A DNA stretch of 64,000 nucleotides from UBA7672 sp965279205 (GTDB taxonomy: Bacteria > Pseudomonadota > Alphaproteobacteria > Caulobacterales > Hyphomonadaceae), in assembly GCA_965279205.1 (NCBI GenBank), contig OZ257144.1, positions 1,178,001 through 1,242,000 on the forward strand, in the 5' to 3' direction. Positions 47,850 to 57,224 of this stretch are shown one piece after another. The notes below the pieces were generated by a model. The model saw nothing but the letters and a program-made list of their open reading frames with translations, was not told where the DNA came from and searched no databases. Numbering within the stretch: the first letter of the stretch is position 1; every line of letters starts with the position of its first letter. A program made the position numbers and the translations under genes.

Positions 47850-48689
47850 TCAGGGCGAGGCGGCGATCGTCGTGCGATGGAGCATGCGCTCGTGGCCGTC
47901 ATAACCGCCTGTCGCGGCGTGGAGCACGGAGCGGTTGTCCCACATCAAGAGCATGCCGGGCCGCCATTTGTGGCGGTACTGGAATTCCTCGCGGCTCTGC
48001 CACTGATAGAGTTCGAGCAGGAGAGGCGTCGACTCTGCTTCCGGCATCCCCTCGATGCCGATTATGTAGCCGAAGCAGCTGAAGATGCCTTCGCGTCCGG
48101 TTTCAGGGTGACGACGGATGAGAGGATGAAGCTGGGTCGCTTCGGCGTCGCGGGACGGGCGGATATCCATCGAGCGTTTCGCCTTGTCCTTCTCGCCATA
48201 GGATCCTTCCGGCGCATAGGCGCGCTTGGCGGAATGGATCGCCATCTTTCCTTCGAGACGCTTGCGTAGTGCGGAGGGCATCGCATCAAGGGCGGCGTGC
48301 TGGTTGGCGAACAGCGTGTCGCCGCCGATCGGCGGGATGGTGATGCCATAGAGGCAGGTGCCCGCAGGCGGACGAGCCTGGAAGCTCCAGTCGCTGTGCC
48401 AGTTCTCGGCGAACAGCGGCGAGGTCTCATCGGCCTTGCGCAGCACAGCAATGATGTGGCTGCGGCCCGGAATCGGCGCGATGAAGGGATCGTTGCCGAA
48501 GCCGCCGAAGGCCAGCGTGAAGCGCTCGAGATCGTCGTCGCTCATGCGCTGGTCGGGGAAGGCGAGGACGTGGTGTTTGAGCCAGTGGGCCCGGATCTCG
48601 GCGGCGAGATCCGGGCTGACAGGTTTCGACAGGTCGACGCCTGCGAGGCTGGCGCCGCAGGCCTGGCCGGATGGCTCGACCCGGATCAC
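47850..48689 (-). CDS. TauD/TfdA family Fe(II)/2-oxoglutarate dioxygenase
   Basis: 279 residues from a GTG at 48689 that overlaps the iorB stop (GTGA). Facial triad: His and Asp in ENWHSDWSF and distal His in SVLHAATGGYDGHERMLHRTT with the oxoglutarate-binding Arg. N-terminal SGQACGASLAGVDLSK is typical. Hydroxylates a small substrate such as a sulfonate or carbamate-like acid; which one is unknown. Third gene of the iorA-iorB-TauD unit. Confidence 0.85.
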   Translation of the reverse strand: MIRVEPSGQACGASLAGVDLSKPVSPDLAAEIRAHWLKHHVLAFPDQRMSDDDLERFTLAFGGFGNDPFIAPIPGRSHIIAVLRKADETSPLFAENWHSDWSFQARPPAGTCLYGITIPPIGGDTLFANQHAALDAMPSALRKRLEGKMAIHSAKRAYAPEGSYGEKDKAKRSMDIRPSRDAEATQLHPLIRRHPETGREGIFSCFGYIIGIEGMPEAESTPLLLELYQWQSREEFQYRHKWRPGMLLMWDNRSVLHAATGGYDGHERMLHRTTIAASP

Positions 48690-50944
48690 GCCAGCGCAGC
48701 CTTTACAGCGGCAGGCGTGATCGGAATGTGGCGCAGGCGCGCTCCGACCGCGTTGAAGATCGCGTTGCCGATAGCGGGGCCGACAATGGTGGTTGCCGGT
48801 TCGCCAAGGCCGACGGGCGCTTCGGTCGAGTCGACGAAGGTGATGTCGAGCTCGGGCGTGTCCGCGAGGCGCAGAGGCGTGTAGGCGCCAAGGTTGGTTG
48901 CCTTCACATTGCCGTTCTCGAACTCGGTGCCCTCGTGGAGCGCGAGCGAGAGGCCCCATAGCGACGCACCCTCCATCTGGGCCAGGGCGCCATTTGGATC
49001 AACGATCGTGCCGGCGTCGGCGACAAGCGTCAGCTTCTCGACCTTCACCTTGCCCGACGCCTTGTCGACATTGACGCGGGCAACGCATGCGACCCAGGTC
49101 GGCATGTCGCGTTCCTGGCCAAACGATGTCGCGAGGCCGAGACCGGTGCCAGCAGGGAGTTGCGAGCCCCAACCGGCTTTCTGGGCGGCAAGCTGCACGA
49201 CATTGGCCTGCCGCTTGGCGCCGCCGACCGAGTTCGGGGCTGTGCCCGCGTTCGCGCCTTCTGCGGTGAGCAGTTTTACGCGGAAAGCAACTGGGTCGAT
49301 CTTCAGCTTGTGGGCTGCTTCATCGATGAAGCTTTCCAGCGCCCAGTTGGTGAAGCCTGGTCCGACCGAGCGCAGCCAGCCGGGGCGGAAAGTCTTGTTC
49401 GCGAGATCGTTCGAGATCGCGCGTACCCTGTGGACGCCGACCGTGTACCAGTGGTTCGCGCCATTGATCGCGAAGGGATCGAACGGTGCGTCCTTCTCGC
49501 CTTTCGGCATGAAGAAGGGCGCCATCACTTCGGTCGGCCAGCCCGCGGCGACATGGTGTTCCATGCCGGTGACATTGCCGTCCTTGTCGAAAGCCATTTT
49601 CAGCTTCTGGACGGAGGGCGAGCGAACGCTATCGAACTTCACGTCGTCCTCGCGCGTCATCACCATCTTCACGGGCTTGCCGATGGCTTTCGAGGCGAGC
49701 GCCGCGCCGACAGCATAGTCACCGTTGAGGCGCCGGCCGAAGCCGCCGCCGAGGCGATAGGTGCGCATGATGACGTCGGTCTCGGGGACCTCAAGCGCGG
49801 CGGCGAGCCATGGCAGAACGAGGCTCTGCCACTGGTTGCCGGTGTGGATTTCCCACTTGCCGTCCTTCTGGAAGGCGAGGGCGTTCAGCGGCTCCATCTG
49901 GAAGTGGAGGGCAGTCGCCGTCGTGTAGGTGGCTTCGATCGAGGACTTTGCCGCCTTGAAGACGGGAGCGGTGTTGGTGTTGCCGAGCGGGAGTACCGAG
50001 CCAGATTTGGCGTTGGCGATCAGCTTGGCGGCGTGGTCCTGCAGGTCCTTCTCGGAGACATTGGCGGTCGGGCCTGGCGAGTATTCGAGCGTGATCGCTG
50101 CCGCCGCTTTCTTCGCGGCGTGCCAGCTGTCGGCGATCACCATGGCCCAGCCGGGAACGGTATTCGACGGGTCCTTCAGCACGACCGTCTGGATATAGCC
50201 TTTGATGTCCTTCGCCGGGGCATCCATCACATAGTTGACTTGGCTGCCGTTTCGCGTCGGCGGCAGGATCGGGCAGCCATAGACCATTCCCTCGACCTTG
50301 GCGTCGATGCCGTAGACAGCAGCGCCTGTGGTCTTCTCGACGATGTCGAGCGAGGTCACGGGCTTGCCGATCAGCTTGCGGTCGGTTGCCGGCTTGAAGG
50401 TGATCTTGGCGAGTTCTTCTGGCGTGTAGGTCTTGGTGAGGCCGCCCTTGCGGACGATGTCCTTGTAGGAAATCCTCTTGCCGCCCGAGACGACCTCGCC
50501 ATTGGATGCCGAGCAGGTCGCCGGATCGACGCCAAGCGCTGTCGCGCCAGCTTCGATCATCGCCATGCGGCCTGCGGCGCCTGCCTGGCTGTAGAGCGGG
50601 TAGGTCTGCCAGACGGACCATGAGCCGCCGGTGACCATCAGGCCCCACTTGGGATCCGAGTCGACGTGCTTGATGCGCACGTTTTCCCACGGCGCTTCGA
50701 GCTCATCGGCAAGGATGCGGGCAAGCGAGGTGCCGACATGCTGGCCCATCTCGGCGCGGATCACGTTGACGGTGACGATGCCGTTGTTGTCGATCGCGAA
50801 CCATTGCGTGGGCTCGAAAGCGGGCGCGGTGCTCGCGACTTCCGTTGTGCATGCGGTGAGGAAGGAGAAGGCGACGCCTGTTCCGGCGGCGGCGACAAGG
50901 AAGCCGCGGCGGGAGAGAATGGGAGCGTTCACTGGCTGGTCCAT
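48686..50944 (-). CDS. iorB: Molybdopterin-dependent aldehyde/isoquinoline oxidoreductase, large subunit (IorB-like)
   Basis: 752 residues. Twin-Arg signal LSRRGFLVAA, so exported folded. Xanthine-oxidase-family Moco domains: two halves with GGGFGRR, and the catalytic Glu in LGEPATTIVGPAIGNAIF. The IorB layout (short N-terminal duplicate, no FAD domain) matches isoquinoline 1-oxidoreductase and periplasmic aldehyde oxidases. Two bases after iorA. Confidence 0.88.
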   Translation of the reverse strand: MDQPVNAPILSRRGFLVAAAGTGVAFSFLTACTTEVASTAPAFEPTQWFAIDNNGIVTVNVIRAEMGQHVGTSLARILADELEAPWENVRIKHVDSDPKWGLMVTGGSWSVWQTYPLYSQAGAAGRMAMIEAGATALGVDPATCSASNGEVVSGGKRISYKDIVRKGGLTKTYTPEELAKITFKPATDRKLIGKPVTSLDIVEKTTGAAVYGIDAKVEGMVYGCPILPPTRNGSQVNYVMDAPAKDIKGYIQTVVLKDPSNTVPGWAMVIADSWHAAKKAAAAITLEYSPGPTANVSEKDLQDHAAKLIANAKSGSVLPLGNTNTAPVFKAAKSSIEATYTTATALHFQMEPLNALAFQKDGKWEIHTGNQWQSLVLPWLAAALEVPETDVIMRTYRLGGGFGRRLNGDYAVGAALASKAIGKPVKMVMTREDDVKFDSVRSPSVQKLKMAFDKDGNVTGMEHHVAAGWPTEVMAPFFMPKGEKDAPFDPFAINGANHWYTVGVHRVRAISNDLANKTFRPGWLRSVGPGFTNWALESFIDEAAHKLKIDPVAFRVKLLTAEGANAGTAPNSVGGAKRQANVVQLAAQKAGWGSQLPAGTGLGLATSFGQERDMPTWVACVARVNVDKASGKVKVEKLTLVADAGTIVDPNGALAQMEGASLWGLSLALHEGTEFENGNVKATNLGAYTPLRLADTPELDITFVDSTEAPVGLGEPATTIVGPAIGNAIFNAVGARLRHIPITPAAVKAALA

Positions 50945-50946
50945 GA

Positions 50947-51408
50947 TCAGGCTCCTTTCATCGCGTTGGCGGCTTGCCGGACGGCGGCGCGGATCCGGGT
51001 GTAGGTCATGCAGCGGCAGAGGTTGCCGGTCATCTGCGCATCGATCTCGGCGTCAGTGATGTTGGGGTTGTCCTTGAGGACGGAGGCGGCCTGCATGATC
51101 TGGCCGGACTGGCAGTAGCCGCACTGCGGCACCTGAAGCTCCTGCCAGGCTTTCTGGACCGGGTGCTGGCCCTTCGGATCGAGTCCCTCGATCGTGATGA
51201 TGTCGGCGCCTTCGACCGCGCTTAGCGGGGTGATGCAGGAGCGCGTCGCCTTGCCGGCGATATGGACGGTGCACGCGCCGCACATGCCGATGCCGCATCC
51301 GAACTTGGTGCCGGTAAGACCGGCATCATCGCGTATCACCCAAAGCAGTGGCGTATCGCCCTCCGCCTCGACGGTGACTGTCTTTCCATTGAGCTTGAAG
51401 CTGGCCAT
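50947..51408 (-). CDS. iorA: [2Fe-2S] subunit of molybdenum hydroxylase (IorA-like)
   Basis: 153 residues. Plant-type [2Fe-2S] site CGIGMCGACTVH, then the xanthine-oxidase-type second cluster with CGYCQSGQIMQA and GNLCRCMTY. Carries electrons from the Moco subunit; in this two-subunit type a cytochrome c normally takes them, but none is adjacent. First of three coupled genes. Confidence 0.9.
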   Translation of the reverse strand: MASFKLNGKTVTVEAEGDTPLLWVIRDDAGLTGTKFGCGIGMCGACTVHIAGKATRSCITPLSAVEGADIITIEGLDPKGQHPVQKAWQELQVPQCGYCQSGQIMQAASVLKDNPNITDAEIDAQMTGNLCRCMTYTRIRAAVRQAANAMKGA

Positions 51409-51771
51409 GTGCGGCTACCCTCCGATCCTGATGACCGGCTCGGCGCGGGGCCCATGTACGTCCGGGCGTGCAGGCGCCGGCTGGTGTTTCTGACCCGTAT
51501 CGTTCTCACATTGCAGCGCCGTGTCCAGCGGATTGCGACCGTCGGGCTGCCGGGAAAACGGGACGAACCGCGATTGCCGCAACGACGAGAGGCGCGGGCG
51601 TGAAAGCGTTATAGTTGGCTGCAATTAGCGCTTTGCCGATGACCACGCGATGAGTGTAGAAATCGGGCGATCCAGTCGCGATCCGCTTTTCGGGACAGGA
51701 TTCGCGGCGCCTCCACAACACGGCAGGCGAAGCTATATTGTCCGGATTGAAAACCTGATGGATTTGAGCCG
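51409..51771. other. Divergent intergenic region iorA / cysK
   Basis: 363 bp. It must hold promoters for both units. I see no gene-like frame and no site I can name; an AT-richer stretch (GCTATATTGTCCGGATTGAA, about 51731-51751) just before cysK may be its promoter. Confidence 0.45.
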
Positions 51772-52755
51772 ATGACTGCGAAACTGCCGCCCGTGAAGCT
51801 GGATCCGCCCGGGCGCGGACGGATTTACGAAAGCATTCTCGACACGATCGGCAACACGCCGCTGATCCGTGTGCGCCGGTTCGCCGAGCAGAATGGTGTT
51901 GTTGCGGACCTGCTGCTCAAGCTCGAATTCTTCAATCCGCTGGCCAGCGTGAAGGATCGCATTGCGCTTGGCATGATCATCGACATGGAAACGGATGGCC
52001 GCATCGAGCCCGGCAAGACGACACTGGTCGAGCCAACGTCTGGCAATACCGGCATTGGCCTCGCCTTCGTGGCTGCGTCGCGCGGCTACAAGCTGATACT
52101 CACCATGCCGGAATCGATGTCGCTTGAGCGCCGCAAGATGCTGTCCCTGCTTGGCGCCCAGGTGGAGCTGACAGCCCGCGAGAAAGGCATGCGTGGCGCA
52201 ATCGAGAAGGCGAACGAGTTCCTTGCGACCATTCCAGGCTCCGTGATGCCCAGCCAGTTCGACAATCCGTCCAATCCGGCAATCCACGACCGCACGACAG
52301 CGGAGGAAATCTGGAAGGATACGGACGGGCAAGTGGATGCGATCGTCTCAGGCATCGGAACCGGAGGTACGTTCACCGGATGCGCCCGCACGCTGAAGCC
52401 GCGCAAGCCGGACCTCATGATGATCGCTGTCGAACCGGAGAAATCGCCCGTGTTGTCTGGCGGCCAGCCCGCGCCTCACGTCATCCAGGGCATTGGCGCC
52501 GGCTTTATCCCGGCCAACATGGACACGAGCTATATCGACGAGATCCAGCGTGTCCCGAACGAGAAGGCGGTTGAGACCGCGCGCGCCATCGCGAAGCTCG
52601 AAGGCGTTGCAGTCGGCATCTCTTCGGGCGCCGCGCTGGCGGCGGCAGTTGAAGTCGGCAAGCGGCCGGAAATGAAGGACAAAAAGATCGTTGTGATCAT
52701 CCCGTCCTTTGCCGAGCGCTATCTCTCGACCGTGCTGTTCGAAGGGATTGGCTGA
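51772..52755 (+). CDS. cysK: Cysteine synthase A
   Basis: 327 residues. PLP Lys in NPLASVKDRIA, substrate loop EPTSGNTGIGLAF, phosphate-binding GIGTGGTFTG and SSGAALAAA. Makes cysteine from O-acetylserine and sulfide. Partner cysE is 19 kb away. Longer N-terminus than E. coli by about 15 residues. Confidence 0.95.
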   Translation: MTAKLPPVKLDPPGRGRIYESILDTIGNTPLIRVRRFAEQNGVVADLLLKLEFFNPLASVKDRIALGMIIDMETDGRIEPGKTTLVEPTSGNTGIGLAFVAASRGYKLILTMPESMSLERRKMLSLLGAQVELTAREKGMRGAIEKANEFLATIPGSVMPSQFDNPSNPAIHDRTTAEEIWKDTDGQVDAIVSGIGTGGTFTGCARTLKPRKPDLMMIAVEPEKSPVLSGGQPAPHVIQGIGAGFIPANMDTSYIDEIQRVPNEKAVETARAIAKLEGVAVGISSGAALAAAVEVGKRPEMKDKKIVVIIPSFAERYLSTVLFEGIG

Positions 52756-52764
52756 CGCCGCCAG

Positions 52765-53151
52765 ATGATCGGGACGGAAATCGCAGCCTGGATATTCGCG
52801 GCGGTGCTGGCGGTGCTGGTCCTGTTCCAGCTGGCGCTTGCTGGCGGCGCGCCGTGGGGGGCGCTGGCCATGGGCGGGCGGTATCCGGGCCGCTTCCCGC
52901 CGCAGATGCGCGTCGCGGCGCTGGTCCAGATCGTCATCTATGGACTGATGGGTGTTGTCGTGTTCGTGCGGGCAGGGCTGGTCCTGCCGGACATGTTCGA
53001 GGCGTCGCGCATCGCCATATGGGTGGTCGTGGCGCTGATGGGCGTCGCGGTTGTCCTCAACCTGATCACGCCCAGCAAATGGGAGCGCAGGATCTGGGCG
53101 CCGGTCGCGATCGTGCTGTTCGCGGCGGGCCTGCGGGTGGCGCTGGCCTGA
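52765..53151 (+). CDS. Small four-span membrane protein
   Basis: 128 residues with helices at about 5-26, 48-70, 84-101 and 108-126. GGAPWGALAMGGRYPGRFPPQMR after helix 1 is a pattern seen in a widespread uncharacterised family. 9 bp after cysK, so probably co-transcribed. Function unknown. Confidence 0.72.
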   Translation: MIGTEIAAWIFAAVLAVLVLFQLALAGGAPWGALAMGGRYPGRFPPQMRVAALVQIVIYGLMGVVVFVRAGLVLPDMFEASRIAIWVVVALMGVAVVLNLITPSKWERRIWAPVAIVLFAAGLRVALA

Positions 53152-53208
53152 CGAATGTGCTGGCGGAAAATCGTCGGCGTGGGGCGGCCGCCTGCGCGAT
53201 GATGGCGA

Positions 53209-53916
53209 ATGAACATTCCTGACGCCATTGATGCTCTCGACTGGCAGCGCATCGAAAACGATCTCAACGAAACGGGCTGCGCCATCGTACACGAGATGCT
53301 CGATGCCAGCGCCTGCGCCGCGCTCCGCAACTCCTATGACAACGACAGCCTGTTCCGCAGCCGCGTGGTGATGGCGCGACACGGCTTCGGGCGGGGAGAG
53401 TACAAGTATTTCGACTACCCGCTCCGTGATCCGGTCGCGTCTCTAAGAACGGCGCTTTATCCGCGACTGGCGCCGATCGCCAATCGCTGGGAGGAAGCGC
53501 TGGGGCGCAGGCCGCGCTTTCCCGGCGGCCATGAGGATTTCCTGGCGACCTGCCATGCGGTTGGCCAGACGCGGCCGACGCCGTTGCTGTTGCGCTATGG
53601 CCCAGGCGACTACAACTGCCTCCATCAGGATCTCTATGGTGGGCAGGTGTTTCCGCTGCAGATAGCCATCCTGCTCTCGGCGCCAGGCGAAGACTTCACC
53701 GGTGGCGAGTTCGTCATGACCGAACAGCGGCCGCGCATGCAGTCGCGGGTCGAGGTGGCGCCCTTGCAGCTGGGATCAGCCGCTATCTTCGCGGTCAACG
53801 AGCGGCCGGTTCGAGGGACGAAGGGCGTCTACCGGGTGAAGATGCGCCACGGCGTCAGCCGGCTGCGCTCGGGCTCACGTCATACGCTTGGCGTGATCTT
53901 TCACGACGCGGCGTGA
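53209..53916 (+). CDS. 2-oxoglutarate/Fe(II) oxygenase family protein
   Basis: 235 residues. Iron ligands in CLHQDLYG (His-x-Asp) and distal His in RHTLG or MRHGVSR; the oxoglutarate Arg is nearby. The fold and TGGEFVMTEQRPR resemble prolyl-4-hydroxylase-type oxygenases. Cytoplasmic. Substrate unknown. Confidence 0.82.
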   Translation: MNIPDAIDALDWQRIENDLNETGCAIVHEMLDASACAALRNSYDNDSLFRSRVVMARHGFGRGEYKYFDYPLRDPVASLRTALYPRLAPIANRWEEALGRRPRFPGGHEDFLATCHAVGQTRPTPLLLRYGPGDYNCLHQDLYGGQVFPLQIAILLSAPGEDFTGGEFVMTEQRPRMQSRVEVAPLQLGSAAIFAVNERPVRGTKGVYRVKMRHGVSRLRSGSRHTLGVIFHDAA

Positions 53917-53965
53917 CTCATATGTGGAGCGGGAGCATGTTTGCCGCTCCAGCAGGGAGGGGTTC

Positions 53966-54352
53966 ATGCTCGATCACATCGGCCTCAAGGTCACCGACAT
54001 CAAACGTTCGAAGGCGTTCTACGACCAGGCGCTGAAGCCTTTGGGCGTCAGCGTGGTGATGGATGTTTCGGAGGCGGAAACCGGTTCGACGCCCTATCTC
54101 GGCTATGGCGAAGGCTACAAGCCGTATTTCTGGATCAATGAGCAGCCGCGCGCGACGGAGTTGCTGCACGTCGCATTCGCGGCAGAGAGCCGGGCGAAGG
54201 TCGACGAATTCTACAAGGCGGCGATTGCTGCTGGCGGGCGCGACAATGGTCCACCGGGCCTGCGGCTGCTCTATCATCCGACCTATTACGGCGCGTTCGT
54301 GCTTGATCCCGATGGGCACAACATCGAAGCCGTGTGCCACGCACCCGCCTAG
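53966..54352 (+). CDS. VOC family protein (glyoxalase/bleomycin-resistance fold)
   Basis: 128 residues from the ATG at 53966 after AGGGAGGGG. HIGLKVTDIKRSKAFYDQAL opens the first beta-alpha-beta-beta-beta unit, and FVLDPDGHNIEAVCH closes the second, with the metal-site His and Glu. Could be a lactoylglutathione lyase-like enzyme or a resistance protein. Role not fixed by neighbours. Confidence 0.82.
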   Translation: MLDHIGLKVTDIKRSKAFYDQALKPLGVSVVMDVSEAETGSTPYLGYGEGYKPYFWINEQPRATELLHVAFAAESRAKVDEFYKAAIAAGGRDNGPPGLRLLYHPTYYGAFVLDPDGHNIEAVCHAPA

Positions 54353-54377
54353 AGTAGATCCGGGTTAGGCAGAGCCC

Positions 54378-55094
54378 TTAGTGCGGCGCAGGCGTCGGCG
54401 TAGCCGGCGCAGGTGCACCCGGAGCCGCTGGCGCAGGCGTCGCGCCTGGAGCCGCGGGAGCTGCGCCATCGGCTGGCGGCGTTGCGCCATCAGCCGGAGC
54501 GACAGCGCCATCCGCCGGAGCAGCCGGTTGTTCCGGCAGCGGCGCCGGAAGCGGCATCGGCTCGCCCGCGGTCAACGTGCGCAGGAAGGCGATCAGGTTG
54601 GCGCGGTTCTGCAGGCCGGTCTTGCCCGCGACGCCAGCAAAGTTCATCAGCGTGCCCGAAGCAAAACCTTTCGGACGCTCGAGGAAGTGGTCGAGATTTG
54701 CATAGTCCCACACGCCTTCATGTTCCGACAGCGAGCCTTTGCCCGTCGAATACTTGAAGCCGGCAATCGAGGCGATGTCGCGGCCGAGCACGCCATAGAG
54801 CGGCGGGCCCTGCAGGGCTGCGCCACCGGGCTCGAAGGTGTGGCACTGCGTGCACTTCTTGTGCACCTCGGCGCCAGCGGCGACGTCGGCCGTGGAAATC
54901 AGCGTGAAATAATCGCGAGGGCCGGGAGCGACCGTCTCGCCCGGACCGGTCGGTTCCGGGATGACGACTTCCATGCCCATCTTGTCGTGGTGGGCGGTGT
55001 GGAACAGGGCGTGGGACGCCTCATTGAGGCCGATCACGGCGAGAGCGGTGCCGAGAATGCAGAAGGCGATCTTGTTGAAGCCCAGATCACTCAT
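54378..55094 (-). CDS. Membrane-anchored c-type cytochrome
   Basis: 238 residues from the ATG at 55094. Uncleaved N-terminal anchor (about 8-27), heme site KCTQCHTFE, axial Met in SGTLMNFAGV, then an Ala/Pro-rich tail of about 60 residues with ADGA repeats. Class I cytochrome of the CycM/c552 type that links the bc1 complex to oxidase. Divergent from pheA, an arrangement common in alphaproteobacteria. Confidence 0.87.
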   Translation of the reverse strand: MSDLGFNKIAFCILGTALAVIGLNEASHALFHTAHHDKMGMEVVIPEPTGPGETVAPGPRDYFTLISTADVAAGAEVHKKCTQCHTFEPGGAALQGPPLYGVLGRDIASIAGFKYSTGKGSLSEHEGVWDYANLDHFLERPKGFASGTLMNFAGVAGKTGLQNRANLIAFLRTLTAGEPMPLPAPLPEQPAAPADGAVAPADGATPPADGAAPAAPGATPAPAAPGAPAPATPTPAPH

Positions 55095-55283
55095 GGCCTG
55101 ACCTTGCTCCAGTCCCTGTGGCGGGGCCCTAAAAACCCCGATTCGCGCCCGCACGCGCGGGGCTTTCTTGCATTTTAGCCCTGTCGCAGCAACCCGAGAT
55201 AGCCCGGCGAAATGACGCATCGGAACCGGGACTTAGCCCCATTTCTGTTGCCGAGTTCCGCAAGGGCGGGGCATAGAGGTTCG

Positions 55284-56132
55284 ATGAGCAAGATCGCTTT
55301 CCAGGGTGAGTTGGGCGCCAACTCCCACATTGCGTGCCGCGAGGTCTATCCAGACCTTGAACCGCTGCCCTGCGCGACCTTCGAGGACGTGTTCACCGCA
55401 GCCGCCAATGGCGACGCCCAGCTGGCCATGATCCCTGTGGAAAACTCGATCGCGGGCAGGGTGGCCGACATCCACCACCTGCTGCCGACATCGCCCCTGC
55501 AGATCGTGGCGGAGCACTTCATGCCGATCCGGTTCCAGCTGATGGGGCTGAAAGGCGCCAAGCTCGACCAGATCAAAGCCGCCCACAGCCACATCATGGG
55601 GCTCGGCCAGTGTCGCAACTTCCTGCGTGCGCGCGGCATCAAGGCCAAGACGACGGCGGATACGGCTGGGGCCGCCCGCGAGGTCGCTGAACTCGGCGAT
55701 CCCACGCAAGCGGCCATCGCGCCGAGACTGGCCGCGGAGGTCTATGGCCTCGAAATCCTCGCCGAGAACATCGAGGATGCGGCCCATAACACAACGCGTT
55801 TCGTGATCATGAGCCGCGACGCGGCAACGCCTGGCCGCGGCTCAGGAGAGGCGTGGGTGACCGCGTTCGTCTTCCGTGTGCGCAACGTGCCGGCGGCGCT
55901 CTACAAGACGATGGGTGGCTTCGCGACCAACGGGGTCAACGTGACCAAGCTGGAGAGCTACCAGATCGGCGGGTCGTTCAACGCGACCCAGTTCTATGCC
56001 GAGCTCGAAGGACATCCCGACGATCCGGCCGTGCAACGGGCGCTGGAAGAGCTGGGCTTCTTCTCGACCCAGGTCCGCCATCTCGGCGTGTTCCCGGCCA
56101 ATCCGTTCCGCACTAAGGCCGTCAGGACCTGA
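55284..56132 (+). CDS. pheA: Prephenate dehydratase
   Basis: 282 residues from the ATG at 55284 following AGAGGTTCG. Catalytic motif HNTTRFVIM (TRF), VENSIAG, and a C-terminal ACT domain (about 195-270) with LESYQIGG that binds phenylalanine. Makes phenylpyruvate. No chorismate mutase domain, as usual for this group. Confidence 0.94.
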   Translation: MSKIAFQGELGANSHIACREVYPDLEPLPCATFEDVFTAAANGDAQLAMIPVENSIAGRVADIHHLLPTSPLQIVAEHFMPIRFQLMGLKGAKLDQIKAAHSHIMGLGQCRNFLRARGIKAKTTADTAGAAREVAELGDPTQAAIAPRLAAEVYGLEILAENIEDAAHNTTRFVIMSRDAATPGRGSGEAWVTAFVFRVRNVPAALYKTMGGFATNGVNVTKLESYQIGGSFNATQFYAELEGHPDDPAVQRALEELGFFSTQVRHLGVFPANPFRTKAVRT

Positions 56133-56623
56133 TCGTTGCGCCATCGGCCCGTCGCCGGATGAAAATCCGGACACGGAGCGATCTGGCCACGTCTATGTCA
56201 CAATTTCGGAGCCGAAATGCTGCCGACGCGTTTCCTGTCGGACGCCATCGGCGCAATTTGACCTGCAAATACTGGTTTGGCGGCAACCTGAAGTAAAAGT
56301 GTGGTCGTCATCTGTATAGATGAACGAGCCTTCCGTTTAGGTCATGGATTCGCCACAACTCCTAAAGCAAAGACAACCATGATGACTTGGTGTGGCGCCT
56401 CTGCAACCACGCCATGATTAATCCTGTACTGGGTCGGAACGGGTTTGGCTGGCGCCTATTTAGGCTGCATATCGACCTCAAGCTGGGTGGATAGATGAGT
56501 CGAGACGGATGCCTCCTCAAGTGGGAGCGCCGGGTCGGGTCAGAACTGCAACCAGAGCGGGTATCACCGACGGGATCACGCAATTCCGCTGGAACCCTGC
56601 TCCAGACAACTGGAGTCTTCCCC
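56133..56623. other. Gene-free region before the barrel protein
   Basis: 491 bp, somewhat lower in GC than the genes around it. Frames here (such as 56362-56688 minus) do not look coding. It must contain the promoter for the outer-membrane gene at 56624. I find no riboswitch or RNA I can name. Confidence 0.45.
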
Positions 56624-57103
56624 ATGAAACTGAAACTTGCCCTTGCTGCAGCGTCGATGCTGGTGGCCCCGGCGTACATGACGGCCAACGCTCAGGCGGC
56701 CGATGTCTACGTGTCCGGCGGTTACACGCAGTTTGACGGCGACGGCGGCGCCACGCTTGGCGGCATCACCGGCCGCGTCGGCGTGAACTTCGGCCCGAAC
56801 TTCGCCGTTGAAGGCGAAGGCTCGTTCGGCGTGAAGGATGACGGCGGCACCGAGCTCGATAGCGAGCTTGGCGTATTTGCCGTCGGCAAACTGCCGATCA
56901 GCCCGTCCTTCGACATCTTCGGCCGCGTGGGCGTTGCCCGCATCGAAACCTCGCCGGGCGGCGACGAAGACGGCCTCGCCTATGGCGCGGGCGGCACCTG
57001 GCACCTGACGGACAAGGACGGCATCCGCGCCGACTGGACCCGTCACGACTATGACGCTGGCGATGTCGACGCCTACTCGCTGTCGTACGTCCGCAGCTTC
57101 TAG
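56624..57103 (+). CDS. Small outer-membrane beta-barrel protein
   Basis: 159 residues from the ATG at 56624, GGAG eight bases before. Signal peptide ending NAQAAD. The rest alternates polar/aromatic strands with Gly-rich turns (YVSGGYTQFDGDGG, GVNFGPNFAVEGEG) and ends SYVRSF; the terminal Phe is the outer-membrane insertion signal. OmpA/OprG-like eight-strand barrel expected. Followed by a strong terminator. Confidence 0.8.
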   Translation: MKLKLALAAASMLVAPAYMTANAQAADVYVSGGYTQFDGDGGATLGGITGRVGVNFGPNFAVEGEGSFGVKDDGGTELDSELGVFAVGKLPISPSFDIFGRVGVARIETSPGGDEDGLAYGAGGTWHLTDKDGIRADWTRHDYDAGDVDAYSLSYVRSF

Positions 57104-57133
57104 CTACCTCGCTCGCAAGAGCGCTTGATACGA

Positions 57134-57168
57134 GACACCCCGCGAGATTCGCGGGGTGTCTTCGTTTT
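57134..57168 (+). terminator. Intrinsic terminator after the barrel gene
   Basis: Perfect 12-bp stem GACACCCCGCGA/TCGCGGGGTGTC, GAT loop, then TTCGTTTT. It starts 31 bases after the stop. Confidence 0.88.
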
Positions 57169-57224
57169 GGGGCGCCCGTTTTCCGGGAGATGTGCAAGGG
57201 TCGTCCCCTCTGTGGAGGATTCCG

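Noticed and set aside
49160..50623. 487-codon plus-strand frame opposite iorB
   Set aside because: Composition typical of antisense shadow; iorB motifs are continuous on the other strand.
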